From: Rhodothermales bacterium
Lineage (GTDB): Bacteria; Bacteroidota; Rhodothermia; Rhodothermales; Bin80
Assembly: GCA_022822185.1 (NCBI GenBank)
Contig: JAJECE010000035.1
Location: forward strand, 1 to 41,280
Direction: 5' to 3'
DNA: 41,280 bases
Below the pieces are notes generated by a model, which saw only the letters and a list, made by a program, of their open reading frames with translations, ran no database searches and was not told the origin of the DNA. Positions 8,046 through 17,651 of this stretch are shown piece by piece (within the stretch, counting starts at the first letter, position 1; each line of letters begins with the position of its first letter). The position numbers and the translations under genes are program-made.

Positions 8046-10793
8046 ATGTGCAGACTTTGGGGGCTTGTATTCTTGACCTGTCTCTGGTGTATGCCTGCAT
8101 TGGGGCAGGGGAAAGTTACCGGACACATTGAGGATGCAGGCACAGGGGAGGAGCTCATTGGGGTTGCAGTTCTGATTGAGGGCACAGGGCGCGGGACGAC
8201 TACAGATTTGGACGGCAATTATGTATTGCTGAATCTGCGCCCAGGATCGTACACGCTTGTGTATTCCTACGTCGGTTACCAAAGTCAGCGCGTCAACGAT
8301 ATTCAGGTCACTAGCGGTCAGACGACCCGGATTGATATTGAACTGAACCAGGCCGTCATTGAAGGGGAAGAGTTGGTCGTTCAGGCGGAACGCCCTCTGG
8401 TCCAGAAGGATTTAACGGCTTCCAAGAAAACCTTTATCTCGGAAGAGATTGAAGCTTTACCTGTAGAGAGTCTTTACGGGATTCTTGCAACGACCGCAGG
8501 GATTACCACCGGTGTATACGGAGAATTGCATGTGCGCGGTGGCCGAAGCAATGAGATTTCCTACATGGTGGATGGACTTGCCGTGAGCAACCCGTTTAAC
8601 ACCGGCGGAGTCAATACCCAGGTTGCTATTGATGCCATTGATGAACTGACGGTGATCTCCGGAGCGTTCAATGCGGAATATGGGAAGGCAATGTCGGCAG
8701 TTGTCAATCTGGTCACCAAAGAGGGCGGAGAGAAATACGAAGGATCCGTCACCGCGTATGCAGGAGACTATCTGACCGGAAATAATGATCTGTTCCTCCT
8801 GCCGGAAGGCGTAGATCTTAATTCCACGACGATTGAAGGATCTCTGAGTGGTCCGGTTCCAGTAGGCCCCCGCCTGCGATTTCTGGTGTCAGGAAGGTAC
8901 GACAATAATAATGGGCATCTTCATGGAATACGCCAGCATTTGCCGAGCGATTCGGCAAATTTCAACAGCAGCCCCTGGTACTACGAAATGCACGGGAAAC
9001 CCTGGTGGGATTACTCGGATAGTACCATCACGCTTCCAGATGGAAGCGAGGTAGGAGGAGCCGGACTTGAAATCCCCGATGAGCGGGTCGCAATGAATCC
9101 GAATGAGCGATTCAATATCCTCTCAAAATTAACGGCCCGGCCAACCAGCAATACTCAGGTGGAGTACTCCTACCTGATTGACAACAGCAAGGCGAAAGGG
9201 TTCAGTTTCGGGAATCGCTATAACCCGGATGGAGTTGCAAGTAATCAGCGTCGGAATCAGAACCACAGTTTACACTTTACGCACACCCTGAATCCCCAGA
9301 CGTTCTATACCCTGAAGTTCTCTTATGCAAAGGCCGCGTATGAAAATTTTCTGTACGAAGATCCACTTGATCCCCGCTATGTGAAGGATATTGGGGGCAC
9401 TGGCGGGGGCAATGTGACCGGGTTTCCCGGGAATAACTTTGCATTTGCGGGAAATCAAAAATTCCATATCTATGAAGACTCCGAATCCCTTCGGGGGAAG
9501 GCCGATCTGACCCGCCAGTACGGGATCACCCACGAAGTAAAGGTTGGAGTGGCGGCGCAACAGCACATTTTGAGTCGGCAGAATTTTGTCGTACTCTATG
9601 ACGGCAACCAGTACCTGGAACCTACGGTGGAGTCGGCGGACAATCCATCCCATGACCGCTACGACGATCAGAAGGTCTTTGAGTTCAGCGCATACGCTCA
9701 GGATAAACTGGAATTCGACAATTTCATCATTAATGCGGGATTGCGGTTCGAACGCTTTCAGCCGAATGGCACCTACATCCCGGACTTATTTAATCCACAG
9801 GGAGATTTGGGAGAGGCAACCGTCAAGAATCTACTGCTTCCCCGCCTCGGGGTCTCCTTCCCGATTACGGAGCGTGGAATCATTCATTTTTCCTACGGAC
9901 ACTTTGCACAAATGCCAGGTCTGCGCAATCTATATGTGAACCCGGAATTCGAATTTCCCAAGGGCAGTGTGCCAACCTTCGGCAATTCCAACTTGCGGCC
10001 CGAACGAACCGTACAGTACGAGATTGGAGTTCAGCAGCAGGTGGGCGGCCTGCTGGCGATCCATATCACGGGGTATTTCAAAAATATCCGTGACTACATG
10101 GCCCTGCAATTAGTGCGCCATTCCACAATTGCCGGAGAAGATCTTTACAACATTTATCTGAACCGCGCATATGCGAACGTAACTGGACTTACCGTTGCCC
10201 TGACGAAGCGTAGATCTCAGGACGGGTTTTTGTCTGCCACGCTGGATTACACGTTTCAGATTGCAGAAGGAAGTGATGATGACGCGAACCGGTTCTTCTT
10301 CAATCGTCTGTCCGGACGTGAGAATGAGTTGGAGGTGGTTCCCCTGACCTTTGATCAGCGGCATGTCATTTCATATACGGTGACACTGTCTCGTTCCCGA
10401 AGACTTGGACTGTCATTTAATGGCCAGTTTGCGACCGGATATCCCTATTCTCCCTTCATTCTGGATCAGAATGTGGACCTTCCGACACGCAGCGGCCGAA
10501 AACCGGCGAAGTTTAATATTGATGCACATCTGTTTAAGGAATTCAATCTGGGAGAGATCCCGATCCGTACCTTCGTGAAAGTATTTAACTTACTGGATCG
10601 TCTGAACGAAAACTTTGTCTTCAACGATACCGGGCGGGCAACGTATTCACTTTCAGGCCAGCGGAACGTTCATGCGACATGGGAACCGAACTATCATCTT
10701 CCCGGCATCAAAACACTGGAAGAATACAATACGCGTCCACACTGGTACTCCTCGCCGCGTCTTGTACGCGTGGGGCTAACGGTGTCCTTTTGA
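8046..10793 (+). CDS. TonB-dependent outer-membrane receptor with CarboxypepD_reg-like domain
   Basis: A 915-residue outer-membrane beta-barrel receptor. A signal peptide (MCRLWGLVFLTCLWCMPALG) supports the ATG at 8046 rather than 7992. It is followed by a carboxypeptidase-regulatory-like fold (GKVTGHIEDAGTGEELIGV, with the YVGYQSQ stretch), then a plug domain (LPVESLYGILATTAG, GELHVRGGRSNEISYMVDG), then a long barrel region ending in VRVGLTVSF with a C-terminal phenylalanine as expected for BAM substrates. It would import or bind a large ligand with energy from TonB-ExbBD. No SusD-like partner lies beside it; instead it is flanked by T9SS cargo and a PorV-like gene. The stop overlaps the next start (TGATG), showing co-translation. 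The substrate is unknown. Confidence 0.9.
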   Translation: MCRLWGLVFLTCLWCMPALGQGKVTGHIEDAGTGEELIGVAVLIEGTGRGTTTDLDGNYVLLNLRPGSYTLVYSYVGYQSQRVNDIQVTSGQTTRIDIELNQAVIEGEELVVQAERPLVQKDLTASKKTFISEEIEALPVESLYGILATTAGITTGVYGELHVRGGRSNEISYMVDGLAVSNPFNTGGVNTQVAIDAIDELTVISGAFNAEYGKAMSAVVNLVTKEGGEKYEGSVTAYAGDYLTGNNDLFLLPEGVDLNSTTIEGSLSGPVPVGPRLRFLVSGRYDNNNGHLHGIRQHLPSDSANFNSSPWYYEMHGKPWWDYSDSTITLPDGSEVGGAGLEIPDERVAMNPNERFNILSKLTARPTSNTQVEYSYLIDNSKAKGFSFGNRYNPDGVASNQRRNQNHSLHFTHTLNPQTFYTLKFSYAKAAYENFLYEDPLDPRYVKDIGGTGGGNVTGFPGNNFAFAGNQKFHIYEDSESLRGKADLTRQYGITHEVKVGVAAQQHILSRQNFVVLYDGNQYLEPTVESADNPSHDRYDDQKVFEFSAYAQDKLEFDNFIINAGLRFERFQPNGTYIPDLFNPQGDLGEATVKNLLLPRLGVSFPITERGIIHFSYGHFAQMPGLRNLYVNPEFEFPKGSVPTFGNSNLRPERTVQYEIGVQQQVGGLLAIHITGYFKNIRDYMALQLVRHSTIAGEDLYNIYLNRAYANVTGLTVALTKRRSQDGFLSATLDYTFQIAEGSDDDANRFFFNRLSGRENELEVVPLTFDQRHVISYTVTLSRSRRLGLSFNGQFATGYPYSPFILDQNVDLPTRSGRKPAKFNIDAHLFKEFNLGEIPIRTFVKVFNLLDRLNENFVFNDTGRATYSLSGQRNVHATWEPNYHLPGIKTLEEYNTRPHWYSSPRLVRVGLTVSF

Positions 10794-13700
10794 TGAATTG
10801 TCACTATAGATGTTTTTTTATTCTGGGCCTTTTACTAGGTGTAAGTCAGGTCTACGCACAGCAAAGCGGAACCGAGCGTTTGCGGGGCTGGGATCAGCAT
10901 GAGGTCAATGCCTGGCTTACAGACATCGGCAGGATTCCCTTCCGGAAAGGAGCAAATCAGGACTGCGAAGAAGGACTGACCAACCGTCGGGATGCAATTC
11001 TGAACGGCAATCGGATCACCACGCAGATCTTCAATTTTGGGTCCATCTCCGCACCGGGCAATACGATTACGGATATTGTATGGAACGGGCTCGGCTATGG
11101 CTATGAGTTCGGACCGCTTGTGGCTGCAGAAATCATAGATACCTATCGGGAAGACGGGCGGCCCCGTGATCCCCAGAGTACGCCCTTGTATGATGATAAC
11201 GGCAGGCCCGTTCTGGATGAGAATGGGAACCAGGTGTATGTGATGCGGATCGTGTCGGACGGCTTAGTATCCAATGGCGGGGAAATCTCCCCGGATGGAT
11301 CTGAATACTGGGGCTGGCAGCCGATATCCTGTGCGGAGCCGGTCGGAAGCTTTGGAGGGATTCAGGTCGTGAATCCGCAGTCGCGCAAGATTCCCACGAA
11401 CGATGACGAGGATAATGATCTGGACGGGAAGCCGGATTCCTGGCCGGATGACTGGTATAATGAGTCCGCAGAACGTTACCTGTGGCCTGGTGCGCTGCAG
11501 CAGGGAGCCTCCAATGCGGATAAGGAGACTCTCTATTTTATGAATGACTACAACAACAGTGAGTTCAGTTATTGGCCTTTTCCCAGTGACAGCACAAAGC
11601 GGGGTTTAGGACTTGAAGTGGAAGTCCGTTTATATCAGTGGGCAAACCCTCTTGCCGAGGATGTCATCTTCCTGATCTACAAGATTACCAATAAGAGCGA
11701 GAAGGATCTCGATAAAGTGATTTTTGGAATGTGGGGCGATCCGCATGTGGGAGGCCCGAATGACTGGCCGGATGACTGGGCATTCTATGATGAAAAACTC
11801 AATATGGTTTTTGCATGGGACGATGACGGCCGCAGTGATATTGCCGGTCGTGTACCGGGATACTTTGGATACAAATTCCTGGAAAGCCCGGGAGTTGACG
11901 ATGATGGGATTGATAATGATGATGATGGTCTTGTAGACGAATCCTGGACGGATGGGATTGATAATGATGGGGACTGGGATCCGTCTCTGGATGATGTTGG
12001 GGTAGATGGGATTCCAGGAACGGGGGATGAAGGAGAAGGGGATGGCGTACCGACTGCAGGCGATCAGTTTGATATTACAAAGCCCGGCGAGCCCAATTTT
12101 GAATTCACGGACATTGACGAAAGCGATCAATTTGGACTGACATCTTTTGCATCGCCCCCTTTTGCAGGGAATCGGGTCAGCAACGATGATCGGGTATGGG
12201 GATTTGTGCAGCCAGGGCGGTTTGACGTTGTGCCGACTACGCCGGGGGACTATGTATTTCTCTACGGATCAGGGTCTTTTCGGCTTAAAGCCGGTGCAAC
12301 CAAACGATTTTCTATTGCACTGATTGTTGGCCAAAATCGGCAGGACTTGCGGCTCAATGCAAATATCGCCCAGCAGATCTATGATGTTGGATATGTCTTC
12401 GCAAAACCTCCACAGAAGCCAACACTCCGGGCAGTGCCGGGAGATAAGAAGGTGACACTGTACTGGGATGATGTTGCAGAGGCATCGGTGGACCCGCTCA
12501 CACGGGAAAATGATTTTGAAGGGTATGTGATCTATCGATCTACTGATCACGAATTCTCCGATCAGCAGACGATAACAGATATTAATGGAAGCAATTTTCT
12601 GTTCACTCCGCTCAAGACAACTCTCGGGGTAGATGCCCGGTTTGATTTGGATAACGGATTAAATGGCCCCAGCCCCATTCCATTCCCTGGACGGGGAGTC
12701 AACTATGACCTTGGAGATGATACGGGATTATTTCATACGTTTGTGGATTCCAATAATGTGGTGAACGGCCAGACCTATTATTACTCGGTTGCCGCATATG
12801 ATCGTGGATATGCGGGGGATGCGGGGGATGCCTTCGCAACCGGAATTCCACCAAGCGAGACCAGCAAGACGATCACCTATGATCCGACAACGGATCGTTA
12901 CATTTTTGACGTGAATACCATTTCTGCCATACCGGGGCCGCGGGTCGCTGGATATGTTCCTGCCTCCGCGCTGGACCCAGCCGGCTTAACGCACAGCAGG
13001 GGCCACGCCACCGGTTCTATCGTCATCAATGTGGTGGATGAACTGGCGGTCAGAGACAATCAGTCCTATCGGATTGAGTTCGATGAGACCGAAGCGGGCA
13101 TTGCATATTCGGTGATCAATGAAGGGCCGGTCATGGCAGTAATTCGGGCAGCCCCCGGAAAGAGTCAGACGACTCTGTATCGAAATATTATTGAGAGTTC
13201 AGTCGAACTTACGACTGAGAATGGCAGAAAACTGTCCAGAGATACTGATTTCAATGTGAATGGCCGTCTGGGAACGATTGTGATTAATGAGAGCGCCGGG
13301 GTAGGTGCTGGAGAAGAGTTGACGGCATCCTTTCAGTACGCGCCAGTTTTTGAAAGCAGACATATGCAGAGTGAAGAAGCGAATATTGTATTTGAAGGGC
13401 TTCATGTTTTTGTACAGGAAGATCCGCTGGAGTTTGACTTGGAAGCCTCTGGATGGGCAGGTGGCGGCGTTGATATTCCCTACCAGTTTCAGCGGGCAAG
13501 CACCGGGCCCCGGCGCATGATCCAGCCCTTTGATTATGAGGTCAGGTTTGCAGACTCCCCGGTCGGGACAGGTTTTAATAATAATATCCCGATTCCATTT
13601 GAAGTGGTGAATGTGACCCAGGCCAATCTTCCTATCCAGGTATTCGTTCCGGATGTCAATCGCAATGGGAAATGGGATGTGAGTGAACGGATTGTGTTTC

Positions 13701-14194
13701 TTGAACAGATTGACGGCGTATTGACCGCGACATGGGAAGTACGTATGGATGATATTGGCACAGTCCCGAAGGACGGGGATGTGCTTTTTGTCGCGACCCG
13801 AAAGCCATTTGCGGAGTCCGATCAGTACATGTTCCGTACCGTCGCCTCGGCGACCGATGAAACTCTGGCGGCGCAGGAGTTGCAGGATATTTATGTGGTT
13901 CCGAATCCCTACGTTGCAACGACCGTATTTGAACCGCGCAATCCAGCCTCCCGCACAGAAAGGGGCATGCGGCGGCTTTATTTTGCGAATGTGCCGAAAC
14001 AGTGCACCATACGTATCTATACTTTGGCAGGTGAACTGGTAGAAACACTGTACCATGACTCTACGCTAGATAATGGAAAAGTCTTCTGGGATATGCGAAC
14101 CAAGGACAACATGAATCTGGCGTACGGTCTCTACATTTTCCATGTGGATAGCCCCGAAGGATCGTACATTGGGAAATTTGCTGTAATCAAGTAA
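10793..14194 (+). CDS. large secreted protein with T9SS-type C-terminal sorting domain
   Basis: A 1133-residue exported protein. The start at 10793 (ATG sharing one base with the receptor's TGA) gives a good signal peptide (CFFILGLLLGVSQVYAQ); the upstream 38 codons overlap the receptor gene and are rejected. The mid part has an Asp/Gly-rich, calcium-binding-like tract (around residues 375-425: DDDGIDNDDDGLVDE, DGIDNDGDWDPSLDD) similar to thrombospondin type 3 repeats. This is followed by a fibronectin-III-like segment (KVTLYWDDVAEAS, GYVIYRS, YYYSVAAYDRGY). The last ~90 residues (IYVVPNPYVATTVFEPRN onward, ending GKFAVIK) resemble a T9SS sorting domain. This long protein type recurs next to TonB receptors and PorV-like genes in this group of bacteria. 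The biochemical role is unknown; a structural surface protein is likely. Confidence 0.82.
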   Translation: MNCHYRCFFILGLLLGVSQVYAQQSGTERLRGWDQHEVNAWLTDIGRIPFRKGANQDCEEGLTNRRDAILNGNRITTQIFNFGSISAPGNTITDIVWNGLGYGYEFGPLVAAEIIDTYREDGRPRDPQSTPLYDDNGRPVLDENGNQVYVMRIVSDGLVSNGGEISPDGSEYWGWQPISCAEPVGSFGGIQVVNPQSRKIPTNDDEDNDLDGKPDSWPDDWYNESAERYLWPGALQQGASNADKETLYFMNDYNNSEFSYWPFPSDSTKRGLGLEVEVRLYQWANPLAEDVIFLIYKITNKSEKDLDKVIFGMWGDPHVGGPNDWPDDWAFYDEKLNMVFAWDDDGRSDIAGRVPGYFGYKFLESPGVDDDGIDNDDDGLVDESWTDGIDNDGDWDPSLDDVGVDGIPGTGDEGEGDGVPTAGDQFDITKPGEPNFEFTDIDESDQFGLTSFASPPFAGNRVSNDDRVWGFVQPGRFDVVPTTPGDYVFLYGSGSFRLKAGATKRFSIALIVGQNRQDLRLNANIAQQIYDVGYVFAKPPQKPTLRAVPGDKKVTLYWDDVAEASVDPLTRENDFEGYVIYRSTDHEFSDQQTITDINGSNFLFTPLKTTLGVDARFDLDNGLNGPSPIPFPGRGVNYDLGDDTGLFHTFVDSNNVVNGQTYYYSVAAYDRGYAGDAGDAFATGIPPSETSKTITYDPTTDRYIFDVNTISAIPGPRVAGYVPASALDPAGLTHSRGHATGSIVINVVDELAVRDNQSYRIEFDETEAGIAYSVINEGPVMAVIRAAPGKSQTTLYRNIIESSVELTTENGRKLSRDTDFNVNGRLGTIVINESAGVGAGEELTASFQYAPVFESRHMQSEEANIVFEGLHVFVQEDPLEFDLEASGWAGGGVDIPYQFQRASTGPRRMIQPFDYEVRFADSPVGTGFNNNIPIPFEVVNVTQANLPIQVFVPDVNRNGKWDVSERIVFLEQIDGVLTATWEVRMDDIGTVPKDGDVLFVATRKPFAESDQYMFRTVASATDETLAAQELQDIYVVPNPYVATTVFEPRNPASRTERGMRRLYFANVPKQCTIRIYTLAGELVETLYHDSTLDNGKVFWDMRTKDNMNLAYGLYIFHVDSPEGSYIGKFAVIK

Positions 14195-14201
14195 CGCCTC
14201 T

Positions 14202-15251
14202 ATGAGAAAGCTGGTTTGGTTACTTATTGTATTTTTTGGGATGTTCACCAACAATCCGGTCGTGGCGCAGGAGGATCCTGCTTCGCTTGAAGAAGGAACG
14301 ATTACCCGTGTCGGAACGACGGCGGCCCAGTTTCTGAAATTAGGCGCAGGTGCCCGGGCCATCTCGTTTGGCGGTGCGTATGTGGCAGAAGCGAGTGACA
14401 TGAGTGCGGTATACTGGAATCCTGCGGGATTTGCCCGGCTTTCCGGGAGTCACCTGCAGTTGAGCAATACGCAGTATCTGGCGGATATCAATTACAATTT
14501 TGTCGCGTTCGGGACGGCAGTGGAGCCCGTCGGGTCTATTGGTATCTCCCTGTTGATGGTGGATAGTGGAGATATGGCGGTCCGTACAGAAATGGAGCCG
14601 GAGGGGACCGGCGAACAGTTCAATACGTTGAGTTTTGCACTTCAACTCACCTATGCGCGAAATCTCAGTGATCAGTTTTCGATTGGCGGGAGTTTAAAAT
14701 TTGTTCAGGAACGCATCTGGCACAGCAAGGCATCGGCCATCGCCTTTGACGTAGGGACCTTGTTTACCACACCATTTGAACGCCTTCGTCTGGGGGCAAG
14801 CATGTCAAACCTCGGCCCAAAAATGCGAATGGATGGACGGGATATTCTGTTTAGTGAAGATCCGAGCCCAAATACGCAAGGAACCGCCGAAATCGTGAAT
14901 GCTCAGTATCGCATGGACGGATTTTCGATGCCTCTCATTTTCCGGGTAGGGGTAGCCTGGGATGCGATGGATACCGGAACCCACCGTATCCTCGTTACAA
15001 CTGATGCGGCGCATCCGAATGATAATGCGGAATATGTGAATGCGGGGGCAGAGTATAGTTTTCGGGACCTCATTGCATTCCGGGCGGGGTACCGGAATCT
15101 GTTTGAGCCGGATACCGAGCAGGGTTTGACCGCCGGCGGCAGCCTCATGGTTCGGATCAATCGTGATCTGGCAGCAAGATTTGATTATGCGTATGCTGAT
15201 TTTGGCCGCCTGACCCAAACCCACTGGTTTACCTTCAACCTCTCCTTTTAG
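14202..15251 (+). CDS. PorV/PorQ-family outer-membrane protein
   Basis: A 349-residue outer-membrane barrel of the PorV/PorQ (FadL-like) family. It has a signal peptide (LVWLLIVFFGMFTNNPVVAQ), the family's early motif TAAQFLKLGAGARAISFGGAYVA (quoted here in part: FLKLGAGARAISFGGAYVA), the S..YWNPAG stretch (MSAVYWNPAGFARL) and a C-terminal ending HWFTFNLSF. PorV-type proteins pick up T9SS cargo at the translocon and hand it to the sortase; PorQ and PorP-like members have related roles. Here the gene starts 7 bases after one T9SS cargo and ends 5 bases before another, so it probably serves these cargos. Whether it is the main PorV of the cell or a dedicated paralogue cannot be told. Confidence 0.87.
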   Translation: MRKLVWLLIVFFGMFTNNPVVAQEDPASLEEGTITRVGTTAAQFLKLGAGARAISFGGAYVAEASDMSAVYWNPAGFARLSGSHLQLSNTQYLADINYNFVAFGTAVEPVGSIGISLLMVDSGDMAVRTEMEPEGTGEQFNTLSFALQLTYARNLSDQFSIGGSLKFVQERIWHSKASAIAFDVGTLFTTPFERLRLGASMSNLGPKMRMDGRDILFSEDPSPNTQGTAEIVNAQYRMDGFSMPLIFRVGVAWDAMDTGTHRILVTTDAAHPNDNAEYVNAGAEYSFRDLIAFRAGYRNLFEPDTEQGLTAGGSLMVRINRDLAARFDYAYADFGRLTQTHWFTFNLSF

Positions 15252-15256
15252 GATTA

Positions 15257-16882
15257 ATGAGGTCATGGTTTCTTGGTCTTTTTTTGTTGTTCTCTTTCAC
15301 AACAACCACCCGGGCACAGCTTCTGCATGATGTGATTCACACCGAAGTTGACCTTCTGCCATCTGCGACGACTTCTGCAGGCAAGACCTCCACCGTGAGC
15401 GTGATCAGTGAGGATCTTGCTATCGAATTTACCGGCGTTGCACTACAAGGCTTTTCGGCGGGTGATTCCCTGTCGGGTTCTGTTCGGTTTTTTGAGCAGA
15501 AAGATTGGAGCGAATGGCAGTCGCTTTATATTGTCCGCAGTGCGACGGATACTGCATTTCTGGCGGCATATCGGGGGGAGCAGGTTCTTGAGGCGTTAAG
15601 GTTTGAGCTTCGTTTTGAAGTGGATTCTTCTGATAAGTTGTATCTGTTGAGTGCAGGTATCTTTGATCATCGCCTGGATGATGAGTATGAAGTCGGCCAG
15701 TCATTCCGGGATGTTGGCGGAAAAGAGGATTTTGTGATTCGTGCCCCTCGTATTCGTCGGCGGACGGAATGGGGGGCACAGCCCTTCCGGGGGACCCCGA
15801 TTCCACTGAACCGTCCAAGCTATGATTATATGACACTGCATCATACTGCAGGGTTTGCAGCAACGACATTGGCAGAGGGATTGGAGCAGGTCCGTCGGAT
15901 CCAGGACTTCCATCAGAACGGGCGGGGCTGGAGTGATATTGGATATCAGTTTCTGATGGATCAGGAAGGGCGCCTCTATCAGGGGCGCCCGTTTTTGAAT
16001 GAGTCAGCTCCTTTTGATCAGGGACCTCGTTTGGCACATGGGGCCCATGCCGGGGGAGCCAATACGGGGAATATTGGGATTTCCCTGATGGGGTGTTATC
16101 ATCCTCCAGAGGGTGCGAGGTGCCGGGATGCAATGACACTTCCGGCCATTGACTCGCTGGTGGTGACGTTTGGATTTATGTCTGAGCGTTATGGTGTATC
16201 TCCAGATGACATGCGGGGACATCGTGATTTTGGCAGTACATCATGCCCGGGAGATAATAACTATCAGATGCTTTCAGATTTTATGTCGAAAGTGGAAGAT
16301 CTGCTTTTGACGGGTAACAATCTATTGGGAGGTGGAACCATTATTGCCCGACTGAATCAATCGGGTATTGTCGGCCTCAAGTGGGAATTTACCGCAGATT
16401 ACGGCATTGACGAATTCGTCGTGCAGCGGCGTGAAAAAGACGAAGGTACGGTGGAAATTACCCGGGGGGAGGGGGCGATTGATGGAAATACGATTGATGT
16501 TCCCAGTGTAGGACGGCACGTTTATGAACTCGTTGCCCTAAACCGTGGTGGTCAGCGGCAGCGGCTGGCAATCGCAGAAATTTCTGTGGAGCCTGAACTC
16601 ACAAGTGTTCTGGCGCAGTCCTTCCCGAATCCAACCTCCAGTGAGACCACGATCAGATATTTTCTTGCAGGCGAATCGGGGGTCGTTTCGATAGAGGTCT
16701 TTGACCTTGCAGGCAGAATGGTGCTGGCCGGTGAAAATCAGCACAGGGAGTCCGGGGAGTGGTATGTTACGACCCTGGATGCATCCACTTTGTCGGGTGG
16801 TGTTTATTTGTACCGGATTCTGGTAGACGGATTTGCAGCTACGGTTTTCGACGAGACGAAGCCGCTGATCGTCCTTCGATAG
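15257..16882 (+). CDS. T9SS-exported N-acetylmuramoyl-L-alanine amidase (PGRP/Amidase_2 fold)
   Basis: A 541-residue secreted enzyme predicted to cut the amide bond between N-acetylmuramic acid and the peptide stem. It has a signal peptide (1-20, ending TTTTRA) and an N-terminal beta-rich domain (~25-160). A peptidoglycan-recognition/Amidase_2 domain spans ~165-345, opening with RRTEWGAQP. The zinc ligands appear to be His195/196 in TLHHTAG, H322 in GHRDFG and C330 in STSCPG, so it should be catalytically active. A T9SS sorting domain follows (~455-541: SFPNPTSSETTIRYF, ending IVLR). Being a T9SS cargo, it is probably surface-exposed or released, so foreign cell walls rather than its own may be the target. 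Its last 44 bases overlap the 3' end of the opposite-strand SIS gene. Confidence 0.88.
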   Translation: MRSWFLGLFLLFSFTTTTRAQLLHDVIHTEVDLLPSATTSAGKTSTVSVISEDLAIEFTGVALQGFSAGDSLSGSVRFFEQKDWSEWQSLYIVRSATDTAFLAAYRGEQVLEALRFELRFEVDSSDKLYLLSAGIFDHRLDDEYEVGQSFRDVGGKEDFVIRAPRIRRRTEWGAQPFRGTPIPLNRPSYDYMTLHHTAGFAATTLAEGLEQVRRIQDFHQNGRGWSDIGYQFLMDQEGRLYQGRPFLNESAPFDQGPRLAHGAHAGGANTGNIGISLMGCYHPPEGARCRDAMTLPAIDSLVVTFGFMSERYGVSPDDMRGHRDFGSTSCPGDNNYQMLSDFMSKVEDLLLTGNNLLGGGTIIARLNQSGIVGLKWEFTADYGIDEFVVQRREKDEGTVEITRGEGAIDGNTIDVPSVGRHVYELVALNRGGQRQRLAIAEISVEPELTSVLAQSFPNPTSSETTIRYFLAGESGVVSIEVFDLAGRMVLAGENQHRESGEWYVTTLDASTLSGGVYLYRILVDGFAATVFDETKPLIVLR

Positions 16883-17651
16883 TTCCGTAAACCCGTCGGA
16901 CTCGCGCACGGTAATCATCAAAGCACGCATCGAACCGGGCCGCGGATGCCTCGCTGCCGATATGGTAACTGCTCGTCAAGACAATCGGCGGCATCCCAAG
17001 GTCGGTAAGCTTTGCCGCAACGAGGCATTTGAGGCTGTTAACCAGGAGCGCCACCCCAACGGTAGATCCTGGTCCGATGAGGTCCGGATGTCCCGCTACA
17101 CGAACCATGGCATCTCCTGCAGGTACGCAATTATCGAGGACGACATCCGCTAGATCCGTGAGGCGTTTTCCGCTACTGTGCCGGGAACCGGAAGCATTGC
17201 AGTGCGCTTCGGAGACGACCGCAATGAGGGGCAGATTTCGGGCTTTGGCTTCTAATGCCACCTCGACGACAACTTCGTTGACACCGCTATTGGAGAACAC
17301 GATAAAACTGTCCGGGGGGGTAAGGATGAAGTTGCGAAGGATGGTTTTCCCGAGGCCCTCCACTCGTTCAAGAAAAATCGCCTGGCGTTGACCATTGGCT
17401 CCGACCACCTGATTATGATAGGTGAGGGAGAGTTCCACAATAGGATGAAATCCTGGAAAACTGCCATAGCGGGGAAATACTTCCTCCACTCCCATACGTG
17501 AATGACCGGATCCAAAGAGATGCACCAGGCCGCCTTCAGCAATGCTTTGTGTGCAGACATCCGCTGCGTTTTCCAATGCATCCATTTGGGTGTCACGGAT
17601 TCGTTCCAGTACACCGCCGGCTTCATTCAGGTAGGCTTGGGCAGGATTCAT
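16839..17651 (-). CDS. SIS-domain sugar-phosphate binding protein (UPF0309-like)
   Basis: A 270-residue protein with a SIS (sugar isomerase) fold: HLFGSGHSRMGVEE (~44-57) and a later FSNSGVNEVVVEVALEAK (~119-136) that form the phosphosugar-binding loops. It resembles the UPF0309 group of single-SIS proteins, relatives of MurNAc-6-P etherase (MurQ) and GmhA. The C-terminal part (VRVAGHPDLIGPGSTV, LTSSYHIGSEA) follows the family. The last ~20 residues (EGRSAASSRRKP) are basic and overlap the amidase gene. The substrate is unknown; a phosphorylated amino sugar is a reasonable guess from the family. It is transcribed divergently from the Fic gene with a 122-bp gap. Confidence 0.78.
   Translation of the reverse strand: MNPAQAYLNEAGGVLERIRDTQMDALENAADVCTQSIAEGGLVHLFGSGHSRMGVEEVFPRYGSFPGFHPIVELSLTYHNQVVGANGQRQAIFLERVEGLGKTILRNFILTPPDSFIVFSNSGVNEVVVEVALEAKARNLPLIAVVSEAHCNASGSRHSSGKRLTDLADVVLDNCVPAGDAMVRVAGHPDLIGPGSTVGVALLVNSLKCLVAAKLTDLGMPPIVLTSSYHIGSEASAARFDACFDDYRARVRRVYGTIEGRSAASSRRKP

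Noticed and set aside
13199..14056. 285-codon frame on the minus strand inside the large T9SS cargo gene
   Set aside because: It lies fully antisense to a gene with clear signal peptide and sorting domain, has no family features and an odd composition; it is a shadow of codon bias.
15429..16139. 236-codon minus-strand frame inside the amidase gene
   Set aside because: Antisense to a domain with intact zinc ligands; low-complexity Pro/Ser/His composition.
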